Shown: positions 26,312 to 35,438, counted from the stretch's first letter. The stretch is 64,000 bases of DNA from Caldifarciminota bacterium (GCA_903865935.1 CAIPLT010000059.1:1-64000), one strand, 5' to 3'. Notes: generated by a model from the letters alone, not told the origin. Program-made: numbers and translations.

Positions 26312-27104
26312 TTTACTAAAGCGGATAATTGTTGCACTGATTTTAGGGACACTGGTCGTCACCGCCTTATTTATTCACCCGATATTACTTTATATCATCA
26401 GTCTTATCTGGATTTCATTGGCAACGATCGAATTTCTACACATTCTATCCTTAAAACAAATATATATAAACCGATTTCTTATTATTTTACTAAACCTGGC
26501 AATTCCGACAATATTTTATTTTGGCGGTTCGCGATTAATATACGTGGGATTACTGTTTATTGTATTTACCTATTCGTTATATAAGCAGGAACAATATTAC
26601 CTAGTTGTGCCGTTCAGTTTGTTCGCGATTTTTTACTTAGGGGTTTTGCCATCTCACCTGCTTTTTTTAAAAATATGGGCGAGAGCGCACGGATTATCGT
26701 CTTTTATTGTACTTTTCCCGGTATTGTTTACCTGGCTTAATGACACGGCAGCATACGGAGTTGGTTCATGGATTGGCCGACATAAATTAGCGACAAAAAT
26801 TAGTCCGAATAAAACAATTGAAGGTTTTATCGGCAGCATTATCGTTAGTGTTCTGTTCTCGGCGATTTACCTCCGCGCAATATTACCGCACATGACCGCT
26901 TTTGTTGCGGTCATTATCGGCTTAATATTAAGTGTTGCGGCTCAAATCGGTGATTTAGTTGAATCGGGATTTAAACGGGCGGTCGGGATAAAAGACAGTT
27001 CAGGAATTTTACCTGGGCACGGAGGTTTTTTAGACCGGGTTGACAGCCTTCTTTTTACGGTGCCAATTTTTTATTATATCCTGCTTTATTTTATAGCCTT
27101 GTAG
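26304..27104 (+). CDS. cdsA: Phosphatidate cytidylyltransferase
   Basis: Makes CDP-diacylglycerol, the phospholipid precursor, in the inner membrane. The 266-residue protein has about seven to eight transmembrane segments and the CDS signatures SPNKTIEGFIGS and KRAVGIKDSSGILPGHGG followed by DRVDSLLF. A TTG start overlaps uppS by eight bases. It ends the operon and overlaps the convergent amidotransferase gene by 14 bp. Confidence 0.95.
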   Translation: MSNLLKRIIVALILGTLVVTALFIHPILLYIISLIWISLATIEFLHILSLKQIYINRFLIILLNLAIPTIFYFGGSRLIYVGLLFIVFTYSLYKQEQYYLVVPFSLFAIFYLGVLPSHLLFLKIWARAHGLSSFIVLFPVLFTWLNDTAAYGVGSWIGRHKLATKISPNKTIEGFIGSIIVSVLFSAIYLRAILPHMTAFVAVIIGLILSVAAQIGDLVESGFKRAVGIKDSSGILPGHGGFLDRVDSLLFTVPIFYYILLYFIAL

Positions 27105-27708
27105 AGTTTTTACCGCACCTTTTTTTATCCCACGCGATATCAAAAAAGTTTCTAAAAATTGTTTCTCCAATTATCCCAGACCGTTCGGGATGAAATTGAA
27201 CACCATAAAAGCAATGTTCAATATGTTTAATCGCCTCAACTTCACACGAAGGCGAGTTTGCCAGAACCTCAAAGCCGGCACTAGACAATCCAAGATGCGA
27301 TACATGTTCGACGTGGCTTTCGACAACTGTTATCTCGGGCGGCAAATCTTTAAATAAACGATTGTTTTTAATAATGCGTACTGTTTCATTGCGTCCGATT
27401 TGGTTTAAACCAGAGAAAATTTCCCCGCCGAATGCTTTGGCAAGCATCTGGTGACCGTAGCAAATACCCAAACAGGGAATTGTGTTGTACTTTAAAAACT
27501 CAATATAAGTTTTAGAATAAGTCCCCCTCGTAATTAAATCAGCTGAACCGGAAAGGACAATTGCATCATAATCAATAAAACGAACATGACTAAAAAGTTC
27601 GACATCATTGACAACATTAAAAGAGCCAAATTTCTGTACCGTTTCGATAAAGGAATTAATTTTCTGCTCTATATCAACCCGATAACTATTGACTATTAAT
27701 ATTTTCAT
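27091..27708 (-). CDS. Class I glutamine amidotransferase-like protein
   Basis: A 205-residue stand-alone GATase1 domain. The catalytic triad is visible: Cys83 in LGICYGHQM, and His173 and Glu175 in VQFHPERSG. The layout resembles the glutaminase half of GMP synthase or TrpG. No partner synthase is adjacent, so the substrate is unknown; it may be a GuaA-type amidotransferase subunit or a gamma-glutamyl hydrolase-like enzyme. It is just downstream of a lipoprotein gene on the same strand. Confidence 0.82.
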   Translation of the reverse strand: MKILIVNSYRVDIEQKINSFIETVQKFGSFNVVNDVELFSHVRFIDYDAIVLSGSADLITRGTYSKTYIEFLKYNTIPCLGICYGHQMLAKAFGGEIFSGLNQIGRNETVRIIKNNRLFKDLPPEITVVESHVEHVSHLGLSSAGFEVLANSPSCEVEAIKHIEHCFYGVQFHPERSGIIGETIFRNFFDIAWDKKRCGKNSTRL

Positions 27709-27716
27709 GAAACAGA

Positions 27717-28112
27717 TTATTTTGATCCGTCAAGTTTCTTTTCCAGTTGTTCAATTTTCTTATTTGCCTTATCAATGTATTGGCTGTCCGGATAATTGTC
27801 GATTAAATTTTGATATTCGTCGACCGCAGATTGTAAATCCACATTTGGATTTTTGGGATTACTCAATATCTCGGCAATCATAAACTGGGCATCATCGGCG
27901 AGCGTATCTTCGGAAAAATCTTCGATCAGTGTTGTAAAATCGCGCAACGCAAAATCGTAATTCTTTTGCTTTAAATAATTCTGCCCCTCCCGATACAAGC
28001 CATCTGGTTTAGTTATGTCTAACTGCTTAGCGGTCTGGACGGTTGTTTTGGTTGGGCAGGCAATAAACAAGATTGATATTGAGAGAACTAATAAGACAGT
28101 AAATTTTTTCAC
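27717..28112 (-). CDS. TPR-repeat lipoprotein, BamD/YbgF-like
   Basis: A 131-residue exported lipoprotein with a signal peptide and lipobox-like LFIAC (Cys19). The mature part contains two to three TPR-like helical pairs (YLKQKNYDFALRDFTTLIED; AVDEYQNLIDNYPDSQYID), the pattern of outer-membrane assembly or tol-pal-associated lipoproteins. It lies between folE2 and the amidotransferase gene with short gaps, probably one transcript. Confidence 0.72.
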   Translation of the reverse strand: MKKFTVLLVLSISILFIACPTKTTVQTAKQLDITKPDGLYREGQNYLKQKNYDFALRDFTTLIEDFSEDTLADDAQFMIAEILSNPKNPNVDLQSAVDEYQNLIDNYPDSQYIDKANKKIEQLEKKLDGSK

Positions 28113-28127
28113 TTTACCTCCATATTA

Positions 28128-28898
28128 TTAAATTACTTTCTTTTCTAATGCCGCATAGGCATCATGGTTATGTATTGACTCATAACTTTCAACTTCTACT
28201 TTATACCACGTAATATCTGAATAAGTATCTAATTTCTGTGCGACATTGCGGACAACATCTTCAACAAAAACCGGATTTTCATAGGCATGTTCGGTAACAT
28301 ATTTTTCATCCTCCCGTTTAAGTAAAGAATAGATCGGGCTTGAAGCACAGTTTTCAACAAGTTCAATTAAATCTTCAATCCAAAAAAACCCTTTAAATCT
28401 TACTTGCGTTCTTATTTTGCCACGCTGGTTATGGGCACTTTTTTTTGCCATATCTTTTGAACAAGGACAAAGCGTTGTAATCGGAACGGCAACACCTAAT
28501 ACCAGCCTAGTTTTGTCGGTAAGATTACCGACAAAATTACACCGGTATTCCATCAATCCAACCGCACCAGTTACCGGAGCTTTTTTCTCGATAAAATAAG
28601 GAAATTCCATTTCAATATGAGCGGATTCCGCATTTAATTCCTGCTTCATCGTTTTAAGAATCGTTCCGATATTATGAATTGCAATCTCCCGATGAAACCG
28701 ACTCAAGATTTCGACAAATCGACTCATATGAGTGCCGCGAAAATTATGAGGCAGGTTGACATACATGTTAATCTGGGCAATTGTATGCTGTTGTTTGTGT
28801 GCTTTATCTGAAAGCAGTATTGGATAACGTAAGTTCTTAATGCCCACCTTATCAATGTTGATATTACGAGGGTCACTTTCGTTTTGAATATCACGCAT
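28128..28898 (-). CDS. folE2: GTP cyclohydrolase FolE2 (GTP cyclohydrolase IB)
   Basis: Converts GTP to 7,8-dihydroneopterin triphosphate, first step of folate and queuosine synthesis, using a metal site different from FolE. The 256 residues show IQNESDPRNINIDKVGIKN, HMSRFVEIL, LCPCSKDMAKKSAHNQRG (catalytic Cys region) and the C-terminal YESIHNHDAYA. The start at 28898 (MRDIQNES) was chosen because the -10 box lies five bases upstream, whereas an earlier frame start overlaps the -35 box. Confidence 0.93.
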   Translation of the reverse strand: MRDIQNESDPRNINIDKVGIKNLRYPILLSDKAHKQQHTIAQINMYVNLPHNFRGTHMSRFVEILSRFHREIAIHNIGTILKTMKQELNAESAHIEMEFPYFIEKKAPVTGAVGLMEYRCNFVGNLTDKTRLVLGVAVPITTLCPCSKDMAKKSAHNQRGKIRTQVRFKGFFWIEDLIELVENCASSPIYSLLKREDEKYVTEHAYENPVFVEDVVRNVAQKLDTYSDITWYKVEVESYESIHNHDAYAALEKKVI

Positions 28899-28903
28899 AA
28901 AAT

Positions 28904-28931
28904 AGAATATTGTATAATCAATAATTGTCAA
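28904..28931 (-). promoter_or_regulatory. Promoter of folE2
   Basis: Minus strand: TTGACA (28931-28926), 16-bp spacer, TATTCT (28909-28904). The expected start coincides with the ATG at 28898, giving a leaderless mRNA. Confidence 0.65.
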
Positions 28932-29039
28932 GGTTTTCCAATGCGTTCACTCTTGTTCCCGCACCCCCTAACAAAGCGAATGAAAATAAGGCAGTGAATG
29001 TTTAACAGGATATATCAGAACGAGACAAAAGGTACGGGG

Positions 29040-29067
29040 TTGACTACACAGTATAATTCACTATAAT
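29040..29067 (+). promoter_or_regulatory. Promoter of the enoyl-CoA hydratase-thiolase operon
   Basis: TTGACT (29040-29045), 16-bp spacer, TATAAT (29062-29067). An in-frame ATG (29074) lies six bases downstream of the -10 box and a second (29104) follows a GGAGG, so the gene could be read from either. Confidence 0.65.
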
Positions 29068-29103
29068 TTTCTAATGACTGATAAAGGCGTTTGTGGAGGA
29101 TTA

Positions 29104-29880
29104 ATGGATAATAAAAATCTTTTAGTAACAATTGATGGAGATATTGCAATTGTAAAATTCAACCGACCACAGGTGTTAAATGCTTTAAATACCGAAACAA
29201 TTTTAGAGTTAGAACGAGTTCTTGACGAACTTACAACAAAACCAGATGTAAGAGTAATTATTCTAAGCGGCGAAGGAAAAGCATTTGTTGCCGGTGCCGA
29301 CATTTTAGAAATGAGTAAATATTCGAGCATGGAAGCACGGGTCTTTGCCCAGAACGGACACCGAGTACTGAGCAAGCTCGAGAATATTGATAAACCAGTT
29401 ATCGCAGCGATTAATGGTTTTGCATTGGGCGGCGGGTGTGAAATAGCATTAGCATGTGATATAAGAATACTATCAGACAATGCAAAAATAGGGCAGCCCG
29501 AGGTAAACCTTGGTATTATTCCGGGTTTTGGCGGCACACAAAGATTGGCAAGACTTTGCGGTGCGGGCATCGCCAAAGAGTTAATTTATACCGGTGATAT
29601 GATTGATGCCCAGGAAGCATTGCGTATCGGTCTGGCAAATAAAGTTGTACCAGCCGATAAATTAATTGATGCGGCAAAGGAAATGGCAAAGAAAATTCTG
29701 AACAAGGGACCGCTGGCAATCCGAATGACAAAAACCGTAATTAATCACGGCTTGGATTCTAATTTAGAGACAGCCAAAGAACTGGAAATCGAAACTTTCG
29801 CATTATGTTTTAGTACCGGCGAACCAAAAGACGGAATGACCGCATTTTTAGAAAAAAGAAAAGCAAGTTGGATGAAATAA
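29104..29880 (+). CDS. Enoyl-CoA hydratase/isomerase (crotonase) family protein
   Basis: Hydrates trans-2-enoyl-CoA or catalyses a related crotonase reaction. The 258 residues carry the oxyanion-hole motifs FVAGADILEM and INGFALGGGCEIALACD and the catalytic region GIIPGFGGTQRLARL, which retains the Glu-type residue spacing of hydratases. The start at 29104 follows GGAGG and matches the usual family N-terminus; an in-frame ATG at 29074 sits on the predicted transcription start. A thiolase gene follows 27 bp later, so the pair likely serves fatty-acid or C4 acyl-CoA metabolism. Confidence 0.9.
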   Translation: MDNKNLLVTIDGDIAIVKFNRPQVLNALNTETILELERVLDELTTKPDVRVIILSGEGKAFVAGADILEMSKYSSMEARVFAQNGHRVLSKLENIDKPVIAAINGFALGGGCEIALACDIRILSDNAKIGQPEVNLGIIPGFGGTQRLARLCGAGIAKELIYTGDMIDAQEALRIGLANKVVPADKLIDAAKEMAKKILNKGPLAIRMTKTVINHGLDSNLETAKELEIETFALCFSTGEPKDGMTAFLEKRKASWMK

Positions 29881-29907
29881 ATTTATATAGATGGAAGGAG
29901 TTAAATA

Positions 29908-31101
29908 ATGGCAAATACAAAAGAAATAGTAATCGCTTCGGGGGCAAGAACACCGATTGGCAGATTTTTAGGCGGCTTATCGACTCGGTCCGCTTCTGAT
30001 TTAGGCGGTATCGCAATAAAAGAAGCAGTCAAGCGTTCAGGTGTTTCCCCAAATGATGTACATGGTATAATAATGGGACATGTTTGTCCGGCCGGAGTAG
30101 GGCAGGCGCCAGCCCGTCAAGCAGGAATCAAAAGCGGCTTATCACCGGAAATACCTGCGTTAACCGTTAATAAGGTGTGCGGTTCGGGTATGATTGCAGT
30201 AGTTTTGGCAGCGCAACAGATTAAAGCCGGTGATGCTGAAATTATGGTTGCTGGCGGACAGGAGTCAATGTCCAATGTTCCATATTATCTGCACTCACTT
30301 CGTAATGGCAACAAAATGGGTGACGCAAAGCTGGTCGACGGTATGATTTATGACGGACTATGGTGCGTTTTTGAGAATGTACACATGGGTATTTTGGGTG
30401 AATTCACAGCTGAGCGTTCGGGTATTACTCGCGAGATGCAAGACGAATGGGCAGTGGGCAGTCATCGCAAATCGATTGAAGCGATTAAAGCGGGTAAGTT
30501 CAAGGCAGAAATCGTACCAGTTGAAATTCCCCAGAGAAAAGGTAATCCGATTATAATCGACACTGATGAAGGTCCACGCGCGGATACGACAATGGAATCG
30601 CTTGCCAAGCTGCGTCCGGCGTTTAAGAAAGAGAACGGCACAATCACCGCCGGTAATGCGTCAAGCATTAATGATGCTGCTGCTGCTTTGGTTATAATGT
30701 CTAAGGAAGCAGCTGATAAGAAAGGCGTAAAGCCGATCGCAAAAATTACCGCTTATGCGACGGGCAGCGTCGAGCCAAAGATGTTATTCTATGCCCCGGT
30801 TAAAGCAGTTCAGCGCGTGATGAAACAGCTCAATGTTGATATTAACTATTTTGACCTAATCGAAGTTAACGAAGCATTTAGCTCACAGGTTCTGGCTGGC
30901 GCTAGAGAACTTGGAATGGACACCAAGAAAGTCAATGTCAATGGCGGAGCAGTAGCGCTTGGTCACCCAATCGGTGCGTCGGGCGCGAGAATTGTAATTA
31001 CATTAATACACGCACTCAAAGACCGTGGTTTGAAAAAGGGTCTTGCTGCAATATGTTTGGGCGGTGGCGAAGCAGTTGCATTGAGTGTGGAAATGATGTA
31101 A
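29908..31101 (+). CDS. Acetyl-CoA acetyltransferase (thiolase)
   Basis: Condenses or cleaves acyl-CoA/acetyl-CoA. The 397-residue protein has the acyl-accepting Cys91 in [25 protein letters not shown] with the catalytic His, and the second catalytic Cys in [10 protein letters not shown]. The biosynthetic (AtoB/PhaA-like) class is favoured by the sequence around these motifs. A GGAG site precedes the ATG. It is second in the operon with the crotonase gene; no 3-hydroxyacyl-CoA dehydrogenase is adjacent. Confidence 0.95.
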   Translation: MANTKEIVIASGARTPIGRFLGGLSTRSASDLGGIAIKEAVKRSGVSPNDVHGIIMGHVCPAGVGQAPARQAGIKSGLSPEIPALTVNKVCGSGMIAVVLAAQQIKAGDAEIMVAGGQESMSNVPYYLHSLRNGNKMGDAKLVDGMIYDGLWCVFENVHMGILGEFTAERSGITREMQDEWAVGSHRKSIEAIKAGKFKAEIVPVEIPQRKGNPIIIDTDEGPRADTTMESLAKLRPAFKKENGTITAGNASSINDAAAALVIMSKEAADKKGVKPIAKITAYATGSVEPKMLFYAPVKAVQRVMKQLNVDINYFDLIEVNEAFSSQVLAGARELGMDTKKVNVNGGAVALGHPIGASGARIVITLIHALKDRGLKKGLAAICLGGGEAVALSVEMM

Positions 31102-31114
31102 AAAGTTATTAGAA

Positions 31115-31159
31115 ATTAGGGGTTAGGGATTAGTGTCTTACTAAATCCCAGCCCCTAAT
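31115..31159. repeat. Imperfect inverted repeat (TTAGGGG type)
   Basis: The left arm ATTAGGGGTTAGGGATTAG (31115-31133) and right arm CTAAATCCCAGCCCCTAAT (31141-31159) can form a long hairpin over seven bases, in the gap between the thiolase gene and tsaE. It could terminate transcription, though the T-tract is weak. Similar TTAGGG arms bound the element at 47049. Confidence 0.5.
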
Positions 31160-31172
31160 CGCCAATTTTTAC

Positions 31173-31598
31173 ATGGAGTATTTCACAAAATCTTCCGAAG
31201 AAACTATTGCTTTAGGCAAAAAAATCGGCGAGGTTCTTAAACCTATTGATGTCATTGGGTTTTATGGTGAATTGGGAAGCGGGAAGACAACGATGATTAA
31301 AGGGATTGCGATTGGTCTTGGGGTTAATGAGGAAAATTTGGTTAAAAGCCCATCATTTATAATGATAAATGAATACAAAGGACGATACCCGATTTATCAT
31401 ATCGATTTATACCGTATAAAAAATACCGAAGAAATATTAAGTATCGGCTTGGATGATTATCTTTATGGTGATGGTGTGTGCTTAATCGAGTGGGCAGAAA
31501 AAGCAGAAGGGGATTTGCCTGAGAATTTAATCAAAGTTGAACTGGAAGTAGTAAAACCGGAAGAACGGAAAATTACAATAAGCGGTTTATCATTATAG
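31173..31598 (+). CDS. tsaE: tRNA threonylcarbamoyladenosine biosynthesis ATPase TsaE
   Basis: Works with TsaB and TsaD to make t6A37 in tRNAs. The 141 residues contain the Walker A GELGSGKTTMIKGIA, the switch region KSPSFIMINEY and HIDLYRIK, and the C-terminal LIEWAEKAEGDLPE. Length and motifs are normal. The ATG follows the inverted repeat at 31115-31159 with little ribosome-binding signal. Confidence 0.94.
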   Translation: MEYFTKSSEETIALGKKIGEVLKPIDVIGFYGELGSGKTTMIKGIAIGLGVNEENLVKSPSFIMINEYKGRYPIYHIDLYRIKNTEEILSIGLDDYLYGDGVCLIEWAEKAEGDLPENLIKVELEVVKPEERKITISGLSL

Positions 31599-31622
31599 TA
31601 GTATCTAAACAATAATTAAGAC

Positions 31623-32201
31623 ATGGGGAATGAAATAACTGGCCCGGTCTGGTTGATGCAGCCGATTCCGTATTTTGGCGAGAAGCTGAAAGGGGAGTGG
31701 ATAATCGAGCCCAAAATCGATGGCTGGCGGATGCAGATAATTAAATTCCCAGACGGTAGAATTGAATGTTGGGGCAGAAGGTTAGAAAAAAAACCGCTGT
31801 GGTCTGCAATTCTTCGCTTTATCCAGAATGCAATAAGAGATTTGCCAAACGGGACATTATTAGATTGCGAACTTTTTTCTTCGGGTGGGAGAAGATTTAT
31901 CACATCATTGTTTGCCAAGAAACCAAAAGTAAAACCGATAATATATGTATTTGATGTTATATATTACAATAATATCTTTATTGGGGATTTAACTTTAAAA
32001 CAGAGAAAAACAATTCTCGCGCGGTTGCGTTTAAAATCGCCGATGCGGATTGTTAAATACACAAAACATGATGGTCAATTAGAACTTCAAGATAAACAAG
32101 AACACGAAGGGATTGTGTTAAAGAATTTAGATTCTAAATACAGCGTTGGCAAAGATGCGCCATTGGCAACAATGGATTGGAGAAAGATTAAATGGCGTTA
32201 A
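31623..32201 (+). CDS. Minimal ATP-dependent ligase-like nucleotidyltransferase domain
   Basis: A 192-residue protein with the covalent-nucleotidyltransferase motifs: I, EPKIDGWR with the adenylated Lys31; III/IIIa-type LLDCELF with Glu83; IV, EGIVLKN at 162-168; and V, DWRKIKWR at the C-terminus. The protein stops right after motif V, so the OB-fold and motif VI found in working ATP-dependent DNA ligases are absent. It could be a nucleotidyltransferase-only ligase, an RNA-end enzyme or need a separate OB partner; the gene at 32284 follows closely. Confidence 0.75.
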   Translation: MGNEITGPVWLMQPIPYFGEKLKGEWIIEPKIDGWRMQIIKFPDGRIECWGRRLEKKPLWSAILRFIQNAIRDLPNGTLLDCELFSSGGRRFITSLFAKKPKVKPIIYVFDVIYYNNIFIGDLTLKQRKTILARLRLKSPMRIVKYTKHDGQLELQDKQEHEGIVLKNLDSKYSVGKDAPLATMDWRKIKWR

Positions 32202-32207
32202 CAGATT

Positions 32208-32272
32208 ACTACGAAAGCACGAAAAAGAGAAGAAGATTTTTCTGTGTATATCTGTGTGCATCCGTGGTTAAT
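32208..32272. repeat. Dispersed ACGAAAGCACGAAA / TCCGTGGTTA repeat
   Basis: Non-coding sequence from ACGAAAGCACGAAAAAG to CTGTGTGCATCCGTGGTTAA between the ligase gene and the next gene. It matches a repeat type also seen in part at 61533-61614, 63733-63772 and in the last codons of the gene at 32284 (GCGAAAGCACGAAAAA). Confidence 0.55.
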
Positions 32273-32283
32273 AAGGAGATAAA

Positions 32284-32817
32284 ATGTCTGCAGGTAGATT
32301 TCAGGTAATGGCAACTTTGCAGGCAGCGCGGGCTTATGTTTTGGGCGAGCCGATTGATACGGCTAAAAGCTGGGGACTTAATCGGGTAATATTCTATGCC
32401 GCTGCAAAGAGGGGTTTTAAACCAAAACCAGGTCCATTAAAACCACCAAAGTTTAAGCTTGAATTAGACGAAAAGGAAATCGCTAAGATTCAAAAGACTT
32501 TCGGTATTTATCATCTCGGTGATGAGATGGGCTATTCAGTTGAACTTGATGGTAAAAAGTTTTTTACCATTGGCGAACAAGTCCAAACACCAGAAAATTT
32601 CAAGAAGCAAATCGCATCAAGGTTTGGTAAGGCATTCAAGAAAGCATTGGATGAAGCAATAAAGATTTGCAAAGGGTATGATAAAAATGTTTTAATGTCG
32701 ATGCGATATTTCCACGAGACGATTTATAAACCACGTCGCGACGAATTTGCCGAACAATGGACTGAATACGCAGAAGGAAAAAATAACCGCGAAAGCACGA
32801 AAAAACAAAGAAACTGA
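32284..32817 (+). CDS. Protein of unknown function, downstream of the ligase-like gene
   Basis: A 177-residue soluble, Lys-rich protein that I do not recognise. It opens MSAGRFQVMATLQAARAYVLG and has a helical N-terminal part, a Pro/Lys linker (KPKPGPLKPPKFKLEL) and a helical C-terminal part. AAGGAGATAAA precedes the ATG, so it is translated with a strong site. Its last codons come from a dispersed repeat (ACCGCGAAAGCACGAAA), suggesting the original stop was replaced. Position suggests, but does not prove, a link with the ligase-like protein. Confidence 0.6.
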   Translation: MSAGRFQVMATLQAARAYVLGEPIDTAKSWGLNRVIFYAAAKRGFKPKPGPLKPPKFKLELDEKEIAKIQKTFGIYHLGDEMGYSVELDGKKFFTIGEQVQTPENFKKQIASRFGKAFKKALDEAIKICKGYDKNVLMSMRYFHETIYKPRRDEFAEQWTEYAEGKNNRESTKKQRN

Positions 32818-33254
32818 TAGAATTTAGTAGAAATAGGTGAGAGCAATTTATTTCCAAAATGTGAACTGTAACGCACATTAAAAACAAGGCGGCTTTTTCT
32901 CTAACCCACTAGTATCCATTTACTAACAACCAAATATTATCAACAAGATGGTATAATCCCCTCTATATAGTAGAAAATACAGGACAAAGGTGTTCAAGGT
33001 TGAGAGGTTGTGATACTGTTAAGAATATAGTTCGACACTAAATTTGGTTCATAATTGTTCATATTCTCGGTTATTTTGCAGAATATATAATTGGATTTAT
33101 CAAGGGAAATACAGAACGAAATATAGCACAGATTATAACATGGAGTATAACAACCTATATAAGAGGATATATTTTGGGAAATAAAGCAATCGGTTCGGAA
33201 AAGCGAGAGGACACCGAATTGTGTTTTTCCAGTGTCCTCAATAATTAATAATTT
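32818..33254. other. 437-bp AT-rich gap
   Basis: I see no gene or structured RNA in 32818-33200. The end carries an inverted repeat (33207-33239) described separately. A TGGTATAAT-like sequence near 32950 has no clear -35 partner. Confidence 0.4.
33207..33239 (-). terminator. Possible terminator of the PIN-TRAM gene
   Basis: Perfect 8-bp arms GAGGACAC (33207-33214) and GTGTCCTC (33232-33239) lie just downstream of the minus-strand gene at 33255. The loop is long (17 bases) and the T-tract is weak. Confidence 0.45.
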
Positions 33255-33875
33255 TTATCGTACTTCTATATATTTTGGTTTAGCGAAGATGAGTTTGCCG
33301 ACATTGGTTTCAATTGAGCCCTGAACAACCACTTCCAATTCTTTGCCCAGAGCCCTGGCGCCGCCGGCGACAACAACTTTAATTCCGCCGTCCAAATAGC
33401 CAATTCCTTCGTCATACTCTTTGCCCTTTTTAGTGACCGAAACTTTTAATTCTGAGCCGGGCAGGTAATCGGGTTTTAAGATATCATAGAGTTCGCTCAA
33501 AGCAAGAATCTGGATTGATTTTATGCTTGATTGCGAGACGTGCGTCAATAATTCATTTTTCTTTTCATCATTGGGAACAATGATTGTTGCGCTGTATTTT
33601 TTGGCAAGGTTCAAGAAATCGGTTTTGCTTAACTGCTTTTTTATGACAGCTGCATTCTTTTTGGCAACTTTTTTAACCCGCTCGATATTCTCATTTATTC
33701 GATTGGTGTAAGTTTCATCATTTGGCATATTGGGTGGATTTACTTCAAAAATCGGTCGCGGAACCATTATATACTTACCGACAAAAAGTCCTTTTTCAAT
33801 TAAAGGAATCACCCGTCCCTCGCCTAGAATCTGCTCATTTAAAATATAAGTTTTAACTTTTCTTCTAAATAACAT
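33255..33875 (-). CDS. Degenerate PIN domain plus TRAM domain, YacL-like
   Basis: A 206-residue protein whose C-terminal third (GSELKVSVTKKGKEYDEGIG, GYLDGGIKVVVAGGA, GKLIFAKP) matches the TRAM RNA-binding domain of YacL-type PIN-TRAM proteins. The N-terminal part aligns with PIN, but the first catalytic stretch (LDTSVIIDGR in YacL) reads ILNEQILGEGR and the second acidic site reads VPRPIFEVN, so the metal-binding aspartates are gone. The membrane segments of YacL are also missing. It is probably an RNA-binding protein without nuclease activity. It is downstream of radA, as in many bacteria. Confidence 0.7.
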   Translation of the reverse strand: MLFRRKVKTYILNEQILGEGRVIPLIEKGLFVGKYIMVPRPIFEVNPPNMPNDETYTNRINENIERVKKVAKKNAAVIKKQLSKTDFLNLAKKYSATIIVPNDEKKNELLTHVSQSSIKSIQILALSELYDILKPDYLPGSELKVSVTKKGKEYDEGIGYLDGGIKVVVAGGARALGKELEVVVQGSIETNVGKLIFAKPKYIEVR

Positions 33876-33896
33876 ACCTTTCTCCTTAACTATTCT

Positions 33897-33973
33897 TTAA
33901 CCCCAGAGAATTCAGAGAAATCAGAGTAAATAGACTTCTTTTCTCTGTGCCCTTTGCGTTCTCTGCGGTTAAA
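33897..33973. repeat. Inverted repeat (TTTAACC-CAGAGAA family)
   Basis: Arms TTTAACCCCAGAGAA (33897-33911) and TTCTCTGCGGTTAAA (33959-33973) with AT-rich sequence between, in the gap between radA and the PIN-TRAM gene. This is a dispersed palindromic non-coding repeat type. Confidence 0.55.
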
Positions 33974-33982
33974 CTATTCATT

Positions 33983-35374
33983 TTATCTTATTCCGAGCAC
34001 TTCTAATGCCTCGGATACAGTGGTTATGCCAATCGTTTTAATGTTGGCTTTACCTTTAATCTCTTTTTTCATTGTATAATCGGGTCCGATGATTTGGTTA
34101 AAACCCATTTTGGCACACTCGTTAATACGGTTTTTCATCTGAACCACCGGTCTTATCTCGCCGGACAGCGAGACTTCACCAACAATTGCAATGCCGGATG
34201 CGATTGGCTTGTTGCGATAGGTTGAAGCAATCGCACAGGCAACACCCAAATCGCCACCCGGTTCAGTTATTTTCAAACCGCCGCTGGTATTGAGAAAGAT
34301 GTCGTGATTACCAATATTCATTCCGCAATGCCGCTCCAATACGCATAAGAGCATTGCCAGCCTACGGATATCCAAACCAGTGGTTACCCTTTGCGGATAG
34401 TTAAAATAGCTGGGTGCAGCCAATGCCTGAACTTCTAATAATATCGGTCGGGTACCTTCAATAGTCGGGATAACAACCGAACCAACAGTTTTGGTGGTTG
34501 TTTTTGCCCGCGCGTGAGATATAAATAATAAGGACGGACTATCCACGCCAACCAAACCGCTGTCCGACATCTCGAAAATGCCAATTTCCTGGGTTGAACC
34601 AAATCGATTTTTGGTTGCTCTTAATACTCGATATTGCTGAAATTTGTCACCTTCAAAATACAAGACAACATCAACAATATGTTCTAAAGTTTTTGGTCCG
34701 GCAATCGCGCCGAACTTGGTTATATGACCAATAATAATCACCGACGGCCTTACATCCTGTTCACGCTTTATTCGTCTGAGAATTTCAGCCGTGCATTCGC
34801 GTACCTGTCCAACACTACCCGGACTGGATGATAAATTATCGCTGTAGATTGCCTGAATCGAATCGATAATAACCAGACTTGGTTTAATCGCATCAATCTG
34901 AGCTAAGATATTTTCCAGCTCGTTTTCGGCCAAAAGATAAATGTTCTCATTTTTAACCGCTAACCGCTCAGAGCGAAGCTTTATCTGCTCGATTGATTCT
35001 TCACCCGAAACATACAGAACACTTTTATCTTTCTCTTCGGTGATATTGTTAGCAATCTGCATAGTCAGGGTTGATTTACCGATGCCCGGCTCACCGCCAA
35101 TTAATATTATTGAACCAGGCACAATTCCGCCGCCTAAAACCTGGTCCAGTTCTTTAATCCTGGTTGGCTGGCGCAGTTTATCAATTAAGGGAACCTTTGA
35201 CAAAAGAACCGGCTGGGTTGCGATACTCGAACTGCGTTTGGATTCTTTGGTCTTGGTTCGGATTTCTTCGACAAAACTATTCCAGCTGTTACAAGACGGA
35301 CAGCGACCAAGCCACTTGGCGTTCTCCTGACCACAATTCTGACAGACAAATAAGCTCCGCTTGGTCTGTTTCAT
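33983..35374 (-). CDS. radA: DNA repair protein RadA/Sms
   Basis: Hexameric helicase-like ATPase that drives branch migration in recombination. The 463 residues have the N-terminal zinc finger (FVCQNCGQ and CPSCNSW), Walker A GGEPGIGKSTL, the RadA-specific KNRFG motif and a C-terminal Lon-like domain with TSGGLKITEPGGDLG. It lies in a leftward run after dnaB, 64 bp apart. Confidence 0.97.
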   Translation of the reverse strand: MKQTKRSLFVCQNCGQENAKWLGRCPSCNSWNSFVEEIRTKTKESKRSSSIATQPVLLSKVPLIDKLRQPTRIKELDQVLGGGIVPGSIILIGGEPGIGKSTLTMQIANNITEEKDKSVLYVSGEESIEQIKLRSERLAVKNENIYLLAENELENILAQIDAIKPSLVIIDSIQAIYSDNLSSSPGSVGQVRECTAEILRRIKREQDVRPSVIIIGHITKFGAIAGPKTLEHIVDVVLYFEGDKFQQYRVLRATKNRFGSTQEIGIFEMSDSGLVGVDSPSLLFISHARAKTTTKTVGSVVIPTIEGTRPILLEVQALAAPSYFNYPQRVTTGLDIRRLAMLLCVLERHCGMNIGNHDIFLNTSGGLKITEPGGDLGVACAIASTYRNKPIASGIAIVGEVSLSGEIRPVVQMKNRINECAKMGFNQIIGPDYTMKKEIKGKANIKTIGITTVSEALEVLGIR

Positions 35375-35438
35375 TGTTGCTCTGCTAAATTCTTTTTATC
35401 GGAAACAAAGCTCATTTATCTTTTTCCATATTTAGTAA

